DNA of 48,450 bases from Pseudomonas gregormendelii (GTDB taxonomy: Bacteria; Pseudomonadota; Gammaproteobacteria; Pseudomonadales; Pseudomonadaceae). Position 1 is the stretch's first letter. Every line of letters starts with the position of its first letter. Shown in pieces: positions 8,161 through 18,350 of this stretch. A program made the position numbers and the translations under genes. Location of the stretch: contig NZ_JADEVO010000039.1 in assembly GCF_017114825.1 (NCBI RefSeq), forward strand, positions 1 through 48,450. The letters run 5' to 3'. The notes under the pieces are model-generated. The model was not told the origin of the DNA and made no database searches. It saw nothing but the letters and a program-made list of their open reading frames with translations.

Positions 8161-8832
8161 TCAATCATCGCGGCTCATGATGCCGAACAGCTGCAACAAG
8201 CTGACGAACAGGTTGTAGATCGATACATACAGGCTGATGGTAGCCATGATGTAGTTACGCTCGCCGCCGTGAATGATGGCGCTGGTCTGGAACAGAATGC
8301 AGACCGAGGAGAACAGCACAAAACCGGCGCTGATCGCCAGCTGCAGGCCGCTGATCTGGAAGAAGAAGCTGGCAACCACCGCGCCCAGCAACACGAAGAA
8401 ACCGGCAGTGATGAAACCACTGAGGAAACTCATGTCCTTGCGCGAGATCAGCACATAAGCCGACAGGCCGCCGAACACCAGCGCGGTCATTGCGAAGGCC
8501 GAGCTGACCACTTCCGCACCGCCCTGCATGCCCAGGTAGCGATTGAGGATCGGGCCGAGCAGGAAACCCATGAAACCGGTCAGGGCAAACGCCGACACCA
8601 GGCCCCACGCGGAATCACGGAGTTTGTTGGTCAGGAAGAAAAGGCCGTAGAAACCGATCAACACCACGAAGATGTTCGGGTAGCCGACACGCATCTGCTG
8701 GGCGACATAGGCCATCACGCCGCTGAATGCGAGAGTGAGGGCGAGTAGGCCGTAAGTGTTGCGCAGGACGCGGCTAACCTCTAGCTGCTCAGCCTGCACG
8801 CTGTTATTAACTGCGTAATCCTGTTCGCGCAT
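8161..8832 (-). CDS. Bax inhibitor-1/YccA family membrane protein
   Basis: The 223-residue protein has about seven hydrophobic helices after a polar N-terminus (MREQDYAVNNSVQAEQLEVS). It carries family marks such as RVLRNTYGLLALTLAFS and, near the end, HGGERNYIMATISLYVSIYN and NLFVSLLQLFG. In E. coli the homologue YccA is a modulator and substrate of the FtsH protease, and the wider BI-1 family are pH-sensitive calcium-leak channels. The ATG has a good AGGAG 8 bases upstream. It is monocistronic, ending at the shared terminator. Confidence 0.9.
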   Translation of the reverse strand: MREQDYAVNNSVQAEQLEVSRVLRNTYGLLALTLAFSGVMAYVAQQMRVGYPNIFVVLIGFYGLFFLTNKLRDSAWGLVSAFALTGFMGFLLGPILNRYLGMQGGAEVVSSAFAMTALVFGGLSAYVLISRKDMSFLSGFITAGFFVLLGAVVASFFFQISGLQLAISAGFVLFSSVCILFQTSAIIHGGERNYIMATISLYVSIYNLFVSLLQLFGIMSRDD

Positions 8833-8908
8833 GGCGACACTCCTGTTGGTTTGAAACGTTCAGTCGCAAAGATCATAACAGACGCCTTGTAACAAGCTAC
8901 TCAGAGAG

Positions 8909-8937
8909 TTTGACAGTGTGTTTCATTCAGGTATTAT
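8909..8937 (+). promoter_or_regulatory. Sigma-70 promoter for tRNA-Ser
   Basis: TTGACA at 8909-8914 and TATTAT at 8932-8937 are separated by exactly 17 bases. A GC-rich stretch GGCGCCCGC follows, like a discriminator, and the tRNA begins 18 bases downstream. Confidence 0.8.
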
Positions 8938-8955
8938 GGCGCCCGCAACGCAAAC

Positions 8956-9043
8956 GGAGGTGTGGCCGAGTGGTTTAAGGCAACGGTCTTGAAAACCGTC
9001 GACTGTAACAGGTCCATGAGTTCGAATCCCATCGCCTCCGCCA
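8956..9043 (+). tRNA. tRNA-Ser (anticodon UGA)
   Basis: The acceptor stem GGAGGTG pairs with CGCCTCC, and the gene encodes its own G-CCA end (9040-9043). The D-arm starts GGCCGAGTGGTTTAAGGC. The anticodon arm ACGGT-CTTGAAA-ACCGT puts TGA at 8990-8992. There is a long class II variable arm, and the T-loop reads GTTCGAATCCC. It reads UCA-type serine codons. Confidence 0.96.
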
Positions 9044-9054
9044 TATTTGTACCG

Positions 9055-9090
9055 ACAAAGCCCTGATTATTCAGGGCTTTGTCGTTTCTG
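9055..9090 (+). terminator. Terminator behind tRNA-Ser
   Basis: ACAAAGCCCTGA-TTAT-TCAGGGCTTTGT is a perfect 12-bp stem, followed by a weak T-rich stretch (CGTTTCT), about 12 bases after the tRNA. Confidence 0.8.
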
Positions 9091-9324
9091 GGGTTTGGGC
9101 TCCATCTGCTGTGCGCGCGCGAATTCTTGCACTTGTTCCCCCAACTCCTCCCCTCCTGCGCTCCCCCCAAATGCGCCCTTCAGTTCCCATCAATTCATCG
9201 ACCGAAGCCATTCCGACGCATCAAAAAATTTGAACCGCTTTTGTACACGCTCGCCTAATGATCAGCTTGTGAACATTTGCACAGGCAATGTGCCAATACC
9301 GGCATACTCCGAGAGGTGGTCAAC

Positions 9325-9594
9325 GTGGCTAAAGACGAGAAAAAAAGCAAAGGTGACGCTTCCAAAGCCAGCAAGGAATTGAAAGACAAAAAGTCATCAC
9401 CGGCCAAGAAATCAGCGGCGGCTTCGGCGCTTTCGAAATCTTCCGACAAGAAAGACAAGAAAACAGAGGCCGAGCCGAAAAAATCTGCAAAAAAGGCTGA
9501 TAGCAAGCCAGAGAAGGCCAAGAAAGCTGATAGCAAGCCAGAAAAGGCCAAGAAATCAGAGAAGTCAGACAAGCCGGCAAAAAAGAACAAGTGA
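9325..9594 (+). CDS. Lysine/alanine/serine-rich histone H1-like protein
   Basis: The 89-residue protein is almost wholly Lys, Ala, Ser, Asp, Glu and Pro, with no hydrophobic core. Its composition resembles histone H1 tails and AlgP-like bacterial proteins, which bind DNA or other polyanions. The block KADSKPEKAK occurs twice in tandem, encoded by a 30-base repeat at 9493-9552. The preferred start is GTG 9325 (VAKDEKKSKG) with GAGAGG upstream; an ATG at 9277 is in frame but has a poorer context. It is likely disordered. A nucleoid or RNA role is only an inference from composition. Confidence 0.7.
   Translation: MAKDEKKSKGDASKASKELKDKKSSPAKKSAAASALSKSSDKKDKKTEAEPKKSAKKADSKPEKAKKADSKPEKAKKSEKSDKPAKKNK
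9493..9552 (+). repeat. 30-bp coding tandem repeat, two copies
   Basis: The unit beginning AAGGCTGATAGCAAGCCAGA repeats after exactly 30 bases with three substitutions, giving KADSKPEKAK twice. It stays in frame, so copy number could vary without breaking the gene. Confidence 0.85.
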
Positions 9595-9606
9595 CATCTG
9601 CTGTCA

Positions 9607-9627
9607 GCTAGGGCGTTACGCCCTAGC
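9607..9627 (+). terminator. Hairpin after the lysine-rich gene, possible terminator
   Basis: GCTAGGGCG-TTA-CGCCCTAGC is a perfect 9-bp stem located 12 bases after the stop codon. There is no T run behind it, so it may end transcription weakly or stabilise the 3' end. Confidence 0.55.
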
Positions 9628-9677
9628 CTCCTCAGGCCGCCGGTAACCCGGGGCTCAAGGAAGCCGCTTCACACGGG

Positions 9678-12233
9678 CTACGCGCTGACCGACACCAAAT
9701 CGTTGAACGCGTCGACATCCAGCGGTCGACTCAGGTAATACCCCTGTCCTTCATCGCATGACACCGCCTTGAGCAGTTTGAGGTGCTCGGCAGTTTCAAT
9801 GCCCTCCGCAGTGACCGTCAGCGACAGTGCGCGCCCCAAGCCAACGATCGCGCGGATAATGGCCTTGTCATCCTCACTTTCATCCAGCCGGTTCAAAAAG
9901 CTGCGGTCAATTTTGAGGCCGTCGAACGGGAATGCCCGCAGGTAACTCAGCGAGGAGTACCCCGTGCCGAAATCGTCCATGGAAATCCGCACGCCCAGGC
10001 GCTTGAGCGTGCGCATCACTTCCAGTGCGCCAGAAGCATCTTCAAGCATCACACTTTCGGTAATTTCCAGTTCTACCCGACCGGGGTCTATGCCGGAATC
10101 CTTGAGTGCCTTCTGAATGCGCTCGACCAGATTGCCGCGCTTGAACTCGGTAGACGACAGGTTGACTGATACGAACAAATGCTCCGGCCACAGGACCGCG
10201 CAATGGCAGGCGGTGTCGAGCACCCAGTTGCTCAAGGACAGAATCAACCCCGACTCCTCGGCAATGGGAATAAAGACATCCGGGGGTACCAGCCCACGCT
10301 CGGGATGCTGCCAGCGCACCAGCGCCTCCGCACCCACCATCTGCCCGTCGGCGATCCGATAGCGTGGTTGAAAATGCAGTTTCAGTTCGCCGTGCTTGAT
10401 CGCGAACCGCAGATCGTTTTCCAGGCGCCTGCGCTCGATGATCCTGGTGTTCATTTCGCCTGCGTAAAAGCGCCAGGTATTGCGGCCTGCGGCCTTGGCC
10501 TCATACAGCGCGATATCGGCATAGCGCAGCAGTTCGGCCGCCTCGCATGCATCGTTTGGCGCCATGGCGATGCCGATGCTGGCACTGACGAACACCTCCT
10601 GATCGCCCACCAGCACCGGCCCTTCGATGGATTCGATAAGGCGCTGACAGAGCGCTTCCACTTCGTCCTGGGAACTGACATCGGTGAGAATCAGCACGAA
10701 CTCGTCACCGCCGACCCGAGCCACCAGGTCCCCGTTGCGTATGCAGTCTGCCAGGCGGGTCGAGACTTCATTAAGCACAAAGTCGCCTGCCGCGTGCCCG
10801 AGCAAGTCATTCACCGGTTTGAATCGATCCAGGTCCAGGCTGAGCATCACCAGCGGTTGCTCCGCCGTCGGCACGGCCTTGAGCTTGCCGTCGAGGAACT
10901 CTTGCAGGCGTGTCCTGTTAGGTAATCCGGTCAAGGCGTCATGCTGGGAAAGGAATTCGATACGGCGGCGGGCTTCGACCTCCTCGGTGACGTCCGTGGC
11001 CGTACCGCGAAAGCCCTGGCCCGCCATATCCCGCGCAGACAGACGGGTGATGCGCTGGCGCCCTTGGCTGTCGACGAAATAGCAGAGGATGCTGATGTCC
11101 GGACGGCGATTCGGGATGCTCAGCCACTGAGTCAACGTCCCCAATTCCGTGCTGAGCAGGGCATTGATGGATTCACCGATCCAGGTGCTTCCAGAGAGGC
11201 CGGTCACTGCATCAAAGCGATCCGACAAATAGGTGAAACGCCCGCCCCTGTCGATTTCCCACACCCAATCCGAGCTGGCTTCGACCACATCGCGAAACCG
11301 TGCTTCGCTGGTGGCGAGCGCATCCTGGCTGCTTTTAAGCGTGGAGAAACTGGCATCCAGCACCCGTGCACCGGCGGTGGTGCGCCGCAGGATGGCCCAG
11401 GTCATCAGGCACACCAGCAGCGCCGAGAGGCCGATCAATGGCAACCCTACCGCCAGCAAGCGCGCGCCCGGGGTAGATGGACGCCAGTGCAGGCTGCCCG
11501 CCGAACCGTCGTCACCTAACGCAAACACCGATGTCGCTTCGTCCGGTGTGGCGACTCGTAGCTGATTGATGCCGAACTCTTCGCCCATCTTCGCCAGTTT
11601 GGCATCGGTAAAAACATCCACGAAGATCAACACCGACGGTGGCCTGCCATCAGGCACCACGGTCGGATCAGTGCCCGGCGTGATGGCTGCTGCCGCCACC
11701 AAGGCCGGCACTCCGGCGATATTGACGAATGTCGTCGTAGCTGTTTCCGTCTCCGCGCCCGCTCGGGCCTCGGCAAGAATTCCTGGCAGGGCCTGATGCA
11801 ACCACTCGCCGGCGGCGACGGACTGCAGTTCACCCTCGATCACTGAATAAACAGTGTGATCCACCGCATCAACGACAAACAAACCCTGGAAACCGAAATC
11901 CGAATACAGGGTCGGCCCGACGTTTTGTCGCACGAAGGCCCAGTCCGGATCGACTTTGACATGCAGATGCCGGTAGGCATCGCCCCAGAAGGCGTAGTCC
12001 TTCACGGTTGTGCGCAGGGACTTTTCCAGCGCTTGCACAGCCTTGCGGGTGTAGAAGGCACTTTCGACTTCTTCGTTCCGATCCAGGTCACGTGCCAGGT
12101 AAATGAGCGAGCAGCTGGCCAGGACGAATACCCCCGCCAGCAAGCCGACAAACTTGAACAGCGAGCCACGGGCCAGCGCTACGCTTGAGCGGTTGGACGA
12201 TGCGCAGGTGACAGCAGGTAGATTGTTGGGCAT
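9678..12233 (-). CDS. Membrane-bound CHASE4-PAS-GGDEF-EAL c-di-GMP enzyme
   Basis: The protein has 851 residues. A first membrane helix (about 25-48) is followed by a periplasmic CHASE4-type sensor domain (about 55-255), then a second helix (LLAVGLPLIGLSALLVCLMT, about 259-282). A PAS domain (about 310-415) has VVEASSDWVWEIDRGG. The GGDEF domain has intact GGDEF at 508-512 and the RxxD I-site RNGD at 499-502. The EAL domain has EALVRW at 636-641, ELEITES, DDFGTGYSSLSYL and KIDRSF. Both active sites look intact, so it could make or cleave c-di-GMP, with a periplasmic signal choosing between them. It is monocistronic. Confidence 0.9.
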   Translation of the reverse strand: MPNNLPAVTCASSNRSSVALARGSLFKFVGLLAGVFVLASCSLIYLARDLDRNEEVESAFYTRKAVQALEKSLRTTVKDYAFWGDAYRHLHVKVDPDWAFVRQNVGPTLYSDFGFQGLFVVDAVDHTVYSVIEGELQSVAAGEWLHQALPGILAEARAGAETETATTTFVNIAGVPALVAAAAITPGTDPTVVPDGRPPSVLIFVDVFTDAKLAKMGEEFGINQLRVATPDEATSVFALGDDGSAGSLHWRPSTPGARLLAVGLPLIGLSALLVCLMTWAILRRTTAGARVLDASFSTLKSSQDALATSEARFRDVVEASSDWVWEIDRGGRFTYLSDRFDAVTGLSGSTWIGESINALLSTELGTLTQWLSIPNRRPDISILCYFVDSQGRQRITRLSARDMAGQGFRGTATDVTEEVEARRRIEFLSQHDALTGLPNRTRLQEFLDGKLKAVPTAEQPLVMLSLDLDRFKPVNDLLGHAAGDFVLNEVSTRLADCIRNGDLVARVGGDEFVLILTDVSSQDEVEALCQRLIESIEGPVLVGDQEVFVSASIGIAMAPNDACEAAELLRYADIALYEAKAAGRNTWRFYAGEMNTRIIERRRLENDLRFAIKHGELKLHFQPRYRIADGQMVGAEALVRWQHPERGLVPPDVFIPIAEESGLILSLSNWVLDTACHCAVLWPEHLFVSVNLSSTEFKRGNLVERIQKALKDSGIDPGRVELEITESVMLEDASGALEVMRTLKRLGVRISMDDFGTGYSSLSYLRAFPFDGLKIDRSFLNRLDESEDDKAIIRAIVGLGRALSLTVTAEGIETAEHLKLLKAVSCDEGQGYYLSRPLDVDAFNDLVSVSA

Positions 12234-12381
12234 AGGTTCACGCTATTCGTTGAGGCAACCTTGCCTTAAAGCAAGTTATCGGCCGCTGTCAAAAAATAGT
12301 GAGTACCCGGGTCACTACCGCTCGTCACCGATGAGCGAGCAAGCTCGCTACAAGGGCCGGGGTGTACGCGGGGTTTACAGG

Positions 12382-12617
12382 CTAAAACCGAAACGCCACC
12401 CCGTTGGTCACGTTGATCGCATCCCCCGGATAGAAATTCGCCGAGTCATTGCCCCTGGCGTCATACGCCGTATTCGCCGCCGTGGCATAACGCTCATTGG
12501 TCTGGTTGCGCGCGTCGAGAAATTCGCTGGTATTGGTCCCGGTGGTGTAGTCGATTTGCGTCAAAGGTGTAGGTGGTCTTGCTGCCCAGCAGCGTCGAGC
12601 CGTCCTTGCGCCAACAG
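12382..12617 (-). pseudogene. TonB-dependent receptor relic
   Basis: Read on the minus strand, the last frame gives FLDARNQTNERYATAANTAY and ends DSANFYPGDAINVTNGVAFRF, the closing beta-strand of a TonB-dependent receptor with terminal Phe. Before it, in another frame, comes WRKDGSTLLGSKTTYTFDA, a piece from the middle of such a receptor (GSKTTYTFD is identical in the intact receptor at 31309-33462). The signal, plug and most of the barrel are missing, so this is an internally deleted, frameshifted remnant squeezed between two live genes. Confidence 0.75.
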
Positions 12618-14456
12618 TCAGGCCAGCGCGGCATCCGCCTGCGCACTGAACTGGCGACTCCACAAGCGGAAATACTGCCCGCCCTGACTCAGCAATTCGT
12701 CGTGGCTGCCATCCTCGATCACCCGGCCCTTGTCGAACACCAGGATGCGGTCCAGGTGTGCGACGGTCGACAGCCGATGCGCCACCACCAGCACCGTCTT
12801 GTCGCCCATGATTTCGTCCAGTTTGTCCTGGATAAAGCGCTCGGTAATCGAGTCGAGGCTCGAGGTTGCTTCGTCCATCACCAGGATCGGCGCGTTCTTG
12901 AGCAGCACCCGGGCAATGGCGATGCGCTGGCGCTGGCCCCCGGACAACTTGACGCCCCGCTCGCCCACCAGCGACTCGTAACCGTCTTCCATGCTGTCGA
13001 TGAATTCGCTGGCACCGGCGCGATGAATCGCCTCGGCCACCTCCTCCATCGAGGCATCCAGGCGCCCGTAATGAATGTTCTCGCGAATGCTGCGGTGGAA
13101 CAGCCCCGGCTCCTGGGGAATCAGGCCGATTTGCTGGTGCAGGGAATGTTGCGTGGCGTCGCGCACATCGACGCCATCAATCAGCACCGCGCCCTGCTGA
13201 ACGTCGTAAAGACGCAGCAGCAGGTTGAGCAGCGTGGATTTGCCCGAGCCCGATGAACCCACCAGCCCGACCTTCTGCCCCGCCGGAATGAAAATATTCA
13301 GGCGCTGGAAGATCGGCTGGTCAGCACCGTAATTGAAGCCGACATCGCGAAATTCGATATCCCCGCGCTTGACCTGCAACGCCGTTGCACCGGGTCGGTC
13401 GATCACTTCATGGGGACGAATCAGCGTGCGCACCCCATTGGCAATGTTGCCAGTGGCCTCGAAGAACTCGAGAAAGCGCCGGGACAGGTTGCCGACGTCG
13501 CTGATGATCAGCAGCGACAGGCTGGTGGACATGACAAACGCGGCGATGTCGATGCGCTGGTTGCGCCACAGGTACAGCGCCAGCAGCAACAACCCCAGCT
13601 TGAGCACCACGCCGCAACTGGTCTGGAACCAGCGAATCTTTTCCATGTAGCCCAGCGAGCGATAGGCCGCCGCCACTTCCTTGTCGAGAAACCGGCCCAG
13701 GTAGCTGTGCTCGAAAGCGTGGCGGGCAAACAGGCGAATGTTGGCCAGGTTGGACACCGCATCCACCACCTTGCCCGAGCTGGTGCTGCGCGCCGCGGAG
13801 TACTGTTGCGCCAGTGGATGGCTGCGCCGGGCCAGCAGGTAGCACACGGCGATAAACAGCAGCGACCAGCCGGCCATGAACAGTGCCAGCAGGGGTGAGG
13901 CTGTCCACAACAGCACCGTGGCCAGGCTCAGGGTCACCAGCAGCGGGATCAGATCGAACAGCAGGATGCTCAGGGTCTGGTTGACCCCCAGGGCGATTTC
14001 GGAAACCCGGTGCGCCAGGGCGCCGGCGAATTCGTTGCTGATGAAACGGTGCGAGTGCTTCTGCAAGTAGGCAAACACCACATGGGTGACTGTGCGCCGC
14101 TGCAACGGCAGGACGTGGATATGGCAACCGGCAGCGGCCCGAGTGAACAGCACTTCCAGCACCAGCAGTCCGCCGAACAGTGTCAGCGGCCACTGCAACA
14201 CTTCGAACGCGCGCTCGGCTTCCAGGCCATTGCTGACGGTGCGGGTAATCTGTCCCAGCCCCCACGGAATCAACAGGGTGCAGATGACCGCAGCGATCTG
14301 CAGCAGCAGGATCGCCACGTACCAGCCCTTGAAATTGCCGATGAAAAATCGCACGAAAGCCCCGGGTGTCGCAGGCAAGTGCTGCACGTTCCAGTGAAGT
14401 TTTCGGTGATCGGATGGGGGCAGCGATGAAAAGGACCAAGTCATGACCAAGGGCAT
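12618..14456 (-). CDS. ABC exporter, fused membrane and ATPase domains
   Basis: This 612-residue half-transporter has six membrane helices (about 45-335) and a C-terminal ATPase. The ATPase shows Walker A GSSGSGKST, Q-loop IPQEP, signature LSGGQRQRIAIARVLL, Walker B ILVMDEATSSLD and switch AHRLST. All catalytic residues look intact, so a homodimer should export its substrate with ATP. It resembles the MsbA/MDR-like branch, but nothing shows the substrate. The ATG at 14456 has only a very close AGGA, so initiation may be weak. Its stop abuts the TonB-receptor relic. Confidence 0.85.
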   Translation of the reverse strand: MPLVMTWSFSSLPPSDHRKLHWNVQHLPATPGAFVRFFIGNFKGWYVAILLLQIAAVICTLLIPWGLGQITRTVSNGLEAERAFEVLQWPLTLFGGLLVLEVLFTRAAAGCHIHVLPLQRRTVTHVVFAYLQKHSHRFISNEFAGALAHRVSEIALGVNQTLSILLFDLIPLLVTLSLATVLLWTASPLLALFMAGWSLLFIAVCYLLARRSHPLAQQYSAARSTSSGKVVDAVSNLANIRLFARHAFEHSYLGRFLDKEVAAAYRSLGYMEKIRWFQTSCGVVLKLGLLLLALYLWRNQRIDIAAFVMSTSLSLLIISDVGNLSRRFLEFFEATGNIANGVRTLIRPHEVIDRPGATALQVKRGDIEFRDVGFNYGADQPIFQRLNIFIPAGQKVGLVGSSGSGKSTLLNLLLRLYDVQQGAVLIDGVDVRDATQHSLHQQIGLIPQEPGLFHRSIRENIHYGRLDASMEEVAEAIHRAGASEFIDSMEDGYESLVGERGVKLSGGQRQRIAIARVLLKNAPILVMDEATSSLDSITERFIQDKLDEIMGDKTVLVVAHRLSTVAHLDRILVFDKGRVIEDGSHDELLSQGGQYFRLWSRQFSAQADAALA

Positions 14457-14544
14457 TCCTGAATAACGCCTGTGGCCGCGCAGCTTTCAGGCAAAAATGG
14501 GCACACGCGGTGCCCGGTTCAATGGTGCGAGTCCAGCCCCGCGC

Positions 14545-15753
14545 TTAAAACAGCCCCGAAGTCGGCGGTGGCGTGCCCTTCAATTGCCAGGCCCCAACGG
14601 CCGCGGCTTTCCAGTGCCGCGGGTTGTGATTGGCCACGGTGCGCGCATTGCGCCAATGGCGGTCAAGGTTGTGCGCGCGGCCGGTGGTGGACGCGCCACC
14701 AACGTCGAACACCAGTTCTGCGGCCTTGAGCGCCGACTCGGCCGCGATGTATTGCGCCTGGGCGACGGCAATGGCCGCCTGGTCCACGGCCTGGGGATCG
14801 AGGTCGCCGGCCCAGGCCCGATCGATCGCCTCGGCTGCGCGCAGCACCACCGCTTCGGCCGTGAACGCACGGGCCGAGATGTCGCCGACACTGAGCTCGA
14901 CATAAGGATCATCCACCGACCGCGAGGCGCTGCTGTGCTTGATCGGGCGCGCGTGATCGTTGGCAAAGGCCACGGCATCGTTCAGCGCATTGCGCGCGAT
15001 GCCTGCCTGCACGGCGGCCAGGAACAACTGCAGGAACGGCGTGACGATCGTGCGCTTGCCCTCCTCCACGGTGCGGGTGCGGATTTCATCCGAGCGCACC
15101 AGCACATCATGCAGGTGAGTGGTGCCGCTGGCCGTCAGGCGCTGGCCCATCGCGTCGAAGTCATCGAGCAGCTCCAGGCCCTTGCGGTCACGCGGCAGGA
15201 TGAACGACACCGGCTGCTCGTTCTCATCGAGAGCGACGGCGCTGACCCAGTCGGCATACAACGAACCGGTGCTGTAGTACTTGCTGCCAGTGGCCCGATA
15301 GTGCTCGCCGTCGCGCACGATCCGCGCGCTGATTGAACCGTTGGCGCCACCGACTTCCCAACCGGCATTGCCCACCACGGCGCCTTGCAGATAGCGCTCG
15401 AACCAGCGTTCGCGCTCGCCCTCAGCGCCCTCGGCACCAGACGCCAGCAAGCCCTCGATAAAGCCGAAACCGGGACGCAATGCCTGGGCGACATTGGAGT
15501 CGGCCGAAGCGATGCGAATCAGCAAGCCGATCACATCCCTGACCGAGCCTGCGGCGCCGCCAAAACGGGTCGGGATGCGGGTGGTGAACAGCCCCGCCTT
15601 GGCGATCTGTGCCACAGCCTCGTAAGGCAGTTGCCGCTCACGCTCGCGCTGCGCCGCACCGGCGGCAATCAGCGGCAGCAACACGTCCGCCCGGGCATTG
15701 AGTTCTTCCACCGAGGCAACCGGGGTCTTGGGTACGGCAGTCAACGTAGTCAT
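14545..15753 (-). CDS. SfnB/DszC-like FMN-dependent oxidoreductase (operon A)
   Basis: The 402-residue protein has the acyl-CoA-dehydrogenase fold: an N-terminal helical domain (AGLFTTRIPTRFGGA), a beta domain (GNAGWEVGGANGSISARIV; ATGSKYYSTGSLYADWV) and a C-terminal helical domain with RAHNLDRHWRNARTVANHNP. That C-terminal motif is shared with DszC, SfnB and other reduced-flavin monooxygenases that act on sulphur or amine groups. The lack of a clear acyl-CoA catalytic Glu in its usual place favours the monooxygenase branch. It is the last gene of operon A, 24 bases behind the ATPase gene, and has AAGGA before its ATG. Substrate unknown; organosulfur oxidation is inferred from the family. Confidence 0.82.
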   Translation of the reverse strand: MTTLTAVPKTPVASVEELNARADVLLPLIAAGAAQRERERQLPYEAVAQIAKAGLFTTRIPTRFGGAAGSVRDVIGLLIRIASADSNVAQALRPGFGFIEGLLASGAEGAEGERERWFERYLQGAVVGNAGWEVGGANGSISARIVRDGEHYRATGSKYYSTGSLYADWVSAVALDENEQPVSFILPRDRKGLELLDDFDAMGQRLTASGTTHLHDVLVRSDEIRTRTVEEGKRTIVTPFLQLFLAAVQAGIARNALNDAVAFANDHARPIKHSSASRSVDDPYVELSVGDISARAFTAEAVVLRAAEAIDRAWAGDLDPQAVDQAAIAVAQAQYIAAESALKAAELVFDVGGASTTGRAHNLDRHWRNARTVANHNPRHWKAAAVGAWQLKGTPPPTSGLF

Positions 15754-15777
15754 GGCAATTCCTTGTTCAAGTCGAGC

Positions 15778-17486
<1,709 letters not shown>

Positions 17487-17490
<4 letters not shown>

Positions 17491-18350
17491 GTCAGACGGC
17501 CCTCCAGGCGTTGTTGCAGGTAACGGCCAGCGACCGTGGTCGACAGCGTGGTCAGCACGATGAACAGCCCGGGGAAGAACGTCAGCCACCAGGCATTGGC
17601 AATGAAATCGCGGCCCATCGACAGCATCGTCCCCCACTCCGGCGCCGGTGGCCGGGCGCCAAGGCCGAGGAAGCTCAAGGCGGACGCCCAGACGATGGCC
17701 TGGCCGACGCCCATGGTCAGCGTGACGATCAGCGGGCGCATGGCGTTGGGCAGCAGTTGGCGCGTGATGATCTGCAGGGGTGGATGGCCAAGGGCTTTGG
17801 CCGCCTCGATGTACCCGGCATTGCGCACCGCCAGCACCTGGCCGCGGACCATTCGCGCATAGCCCGGCGCCCCGCCCAACCCGGTGGCCACGATCAGCGG
17901 GCCAATGCCGCTGCCGAACACCGCCACGAACAGCAGCGCGAGGATCAGGCTGGGGAACGCAAAGAGAATTTCCAGCAACCAGCCGACGCCGCGATCCAGG
18001 TAAGCGCCCCCCAGGCCGCCGAACAGACCGAGGACGATGGCAATGCTCATCGCCAGGGCGGTGGCGGCCAGGCCAATGAACAACGACTGTCGGGTGCCGT
18101 GGATCACCCGGGAAAAGATGTCGCGCCCGGATTGATCGGTGCCGAACCAGTGCGCCCAACCGGGTGGATGGAAGGCATCGTGCGGCACGATCGCCAACGG
18201 ATCGCTGTGGGCGAACCACTGCGGCAATAGTGCCGCGATGATCAGGAACGCGAGAAAGCTGAAAGCCAGTAACGGCCCAAGGCGCCACTTGCCTGCACTA
18301 CGCTGCAGCCGAGTGCCGGGCAGCGCTGCTTCGAGGGTGAGTTCACTCAT
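17487..18350 (-). CDS. ABC importer permease, DppC type (operon A)
   Basis: The 287-residue inner-membrane protein has an N-terminal helix (LGPLLAFSFLAFLIIAALLP), HWFGTDQSGRDIFSRVIHGT typical of DppC/OppC, and about five more helices. Its EAA loop reads EAAKALGHPPLQIITRQLLP, where the ATPase docks. The ATG has AGGAG upstream and overlaps the stop of the preceding permease by four bases. It pairs with that permease to form the channel. Confidence 0.93.

Noticed and set aside
12330..12360. Possible REP near the EAL gene (AGCGAGCAAGCTCGCT)
   Set aside because: Only a single degenerate palindrome without the CTGTGGGAGC core partner, so not called as a REPIN; it could also act as a weak terminator.
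14457..14544. Hairpin GGGCACACGCGGTGCCC as terminator of the operon A oxidoreductase
   Set aside because: The stem is short and has no T run on either strand, so it was not called.
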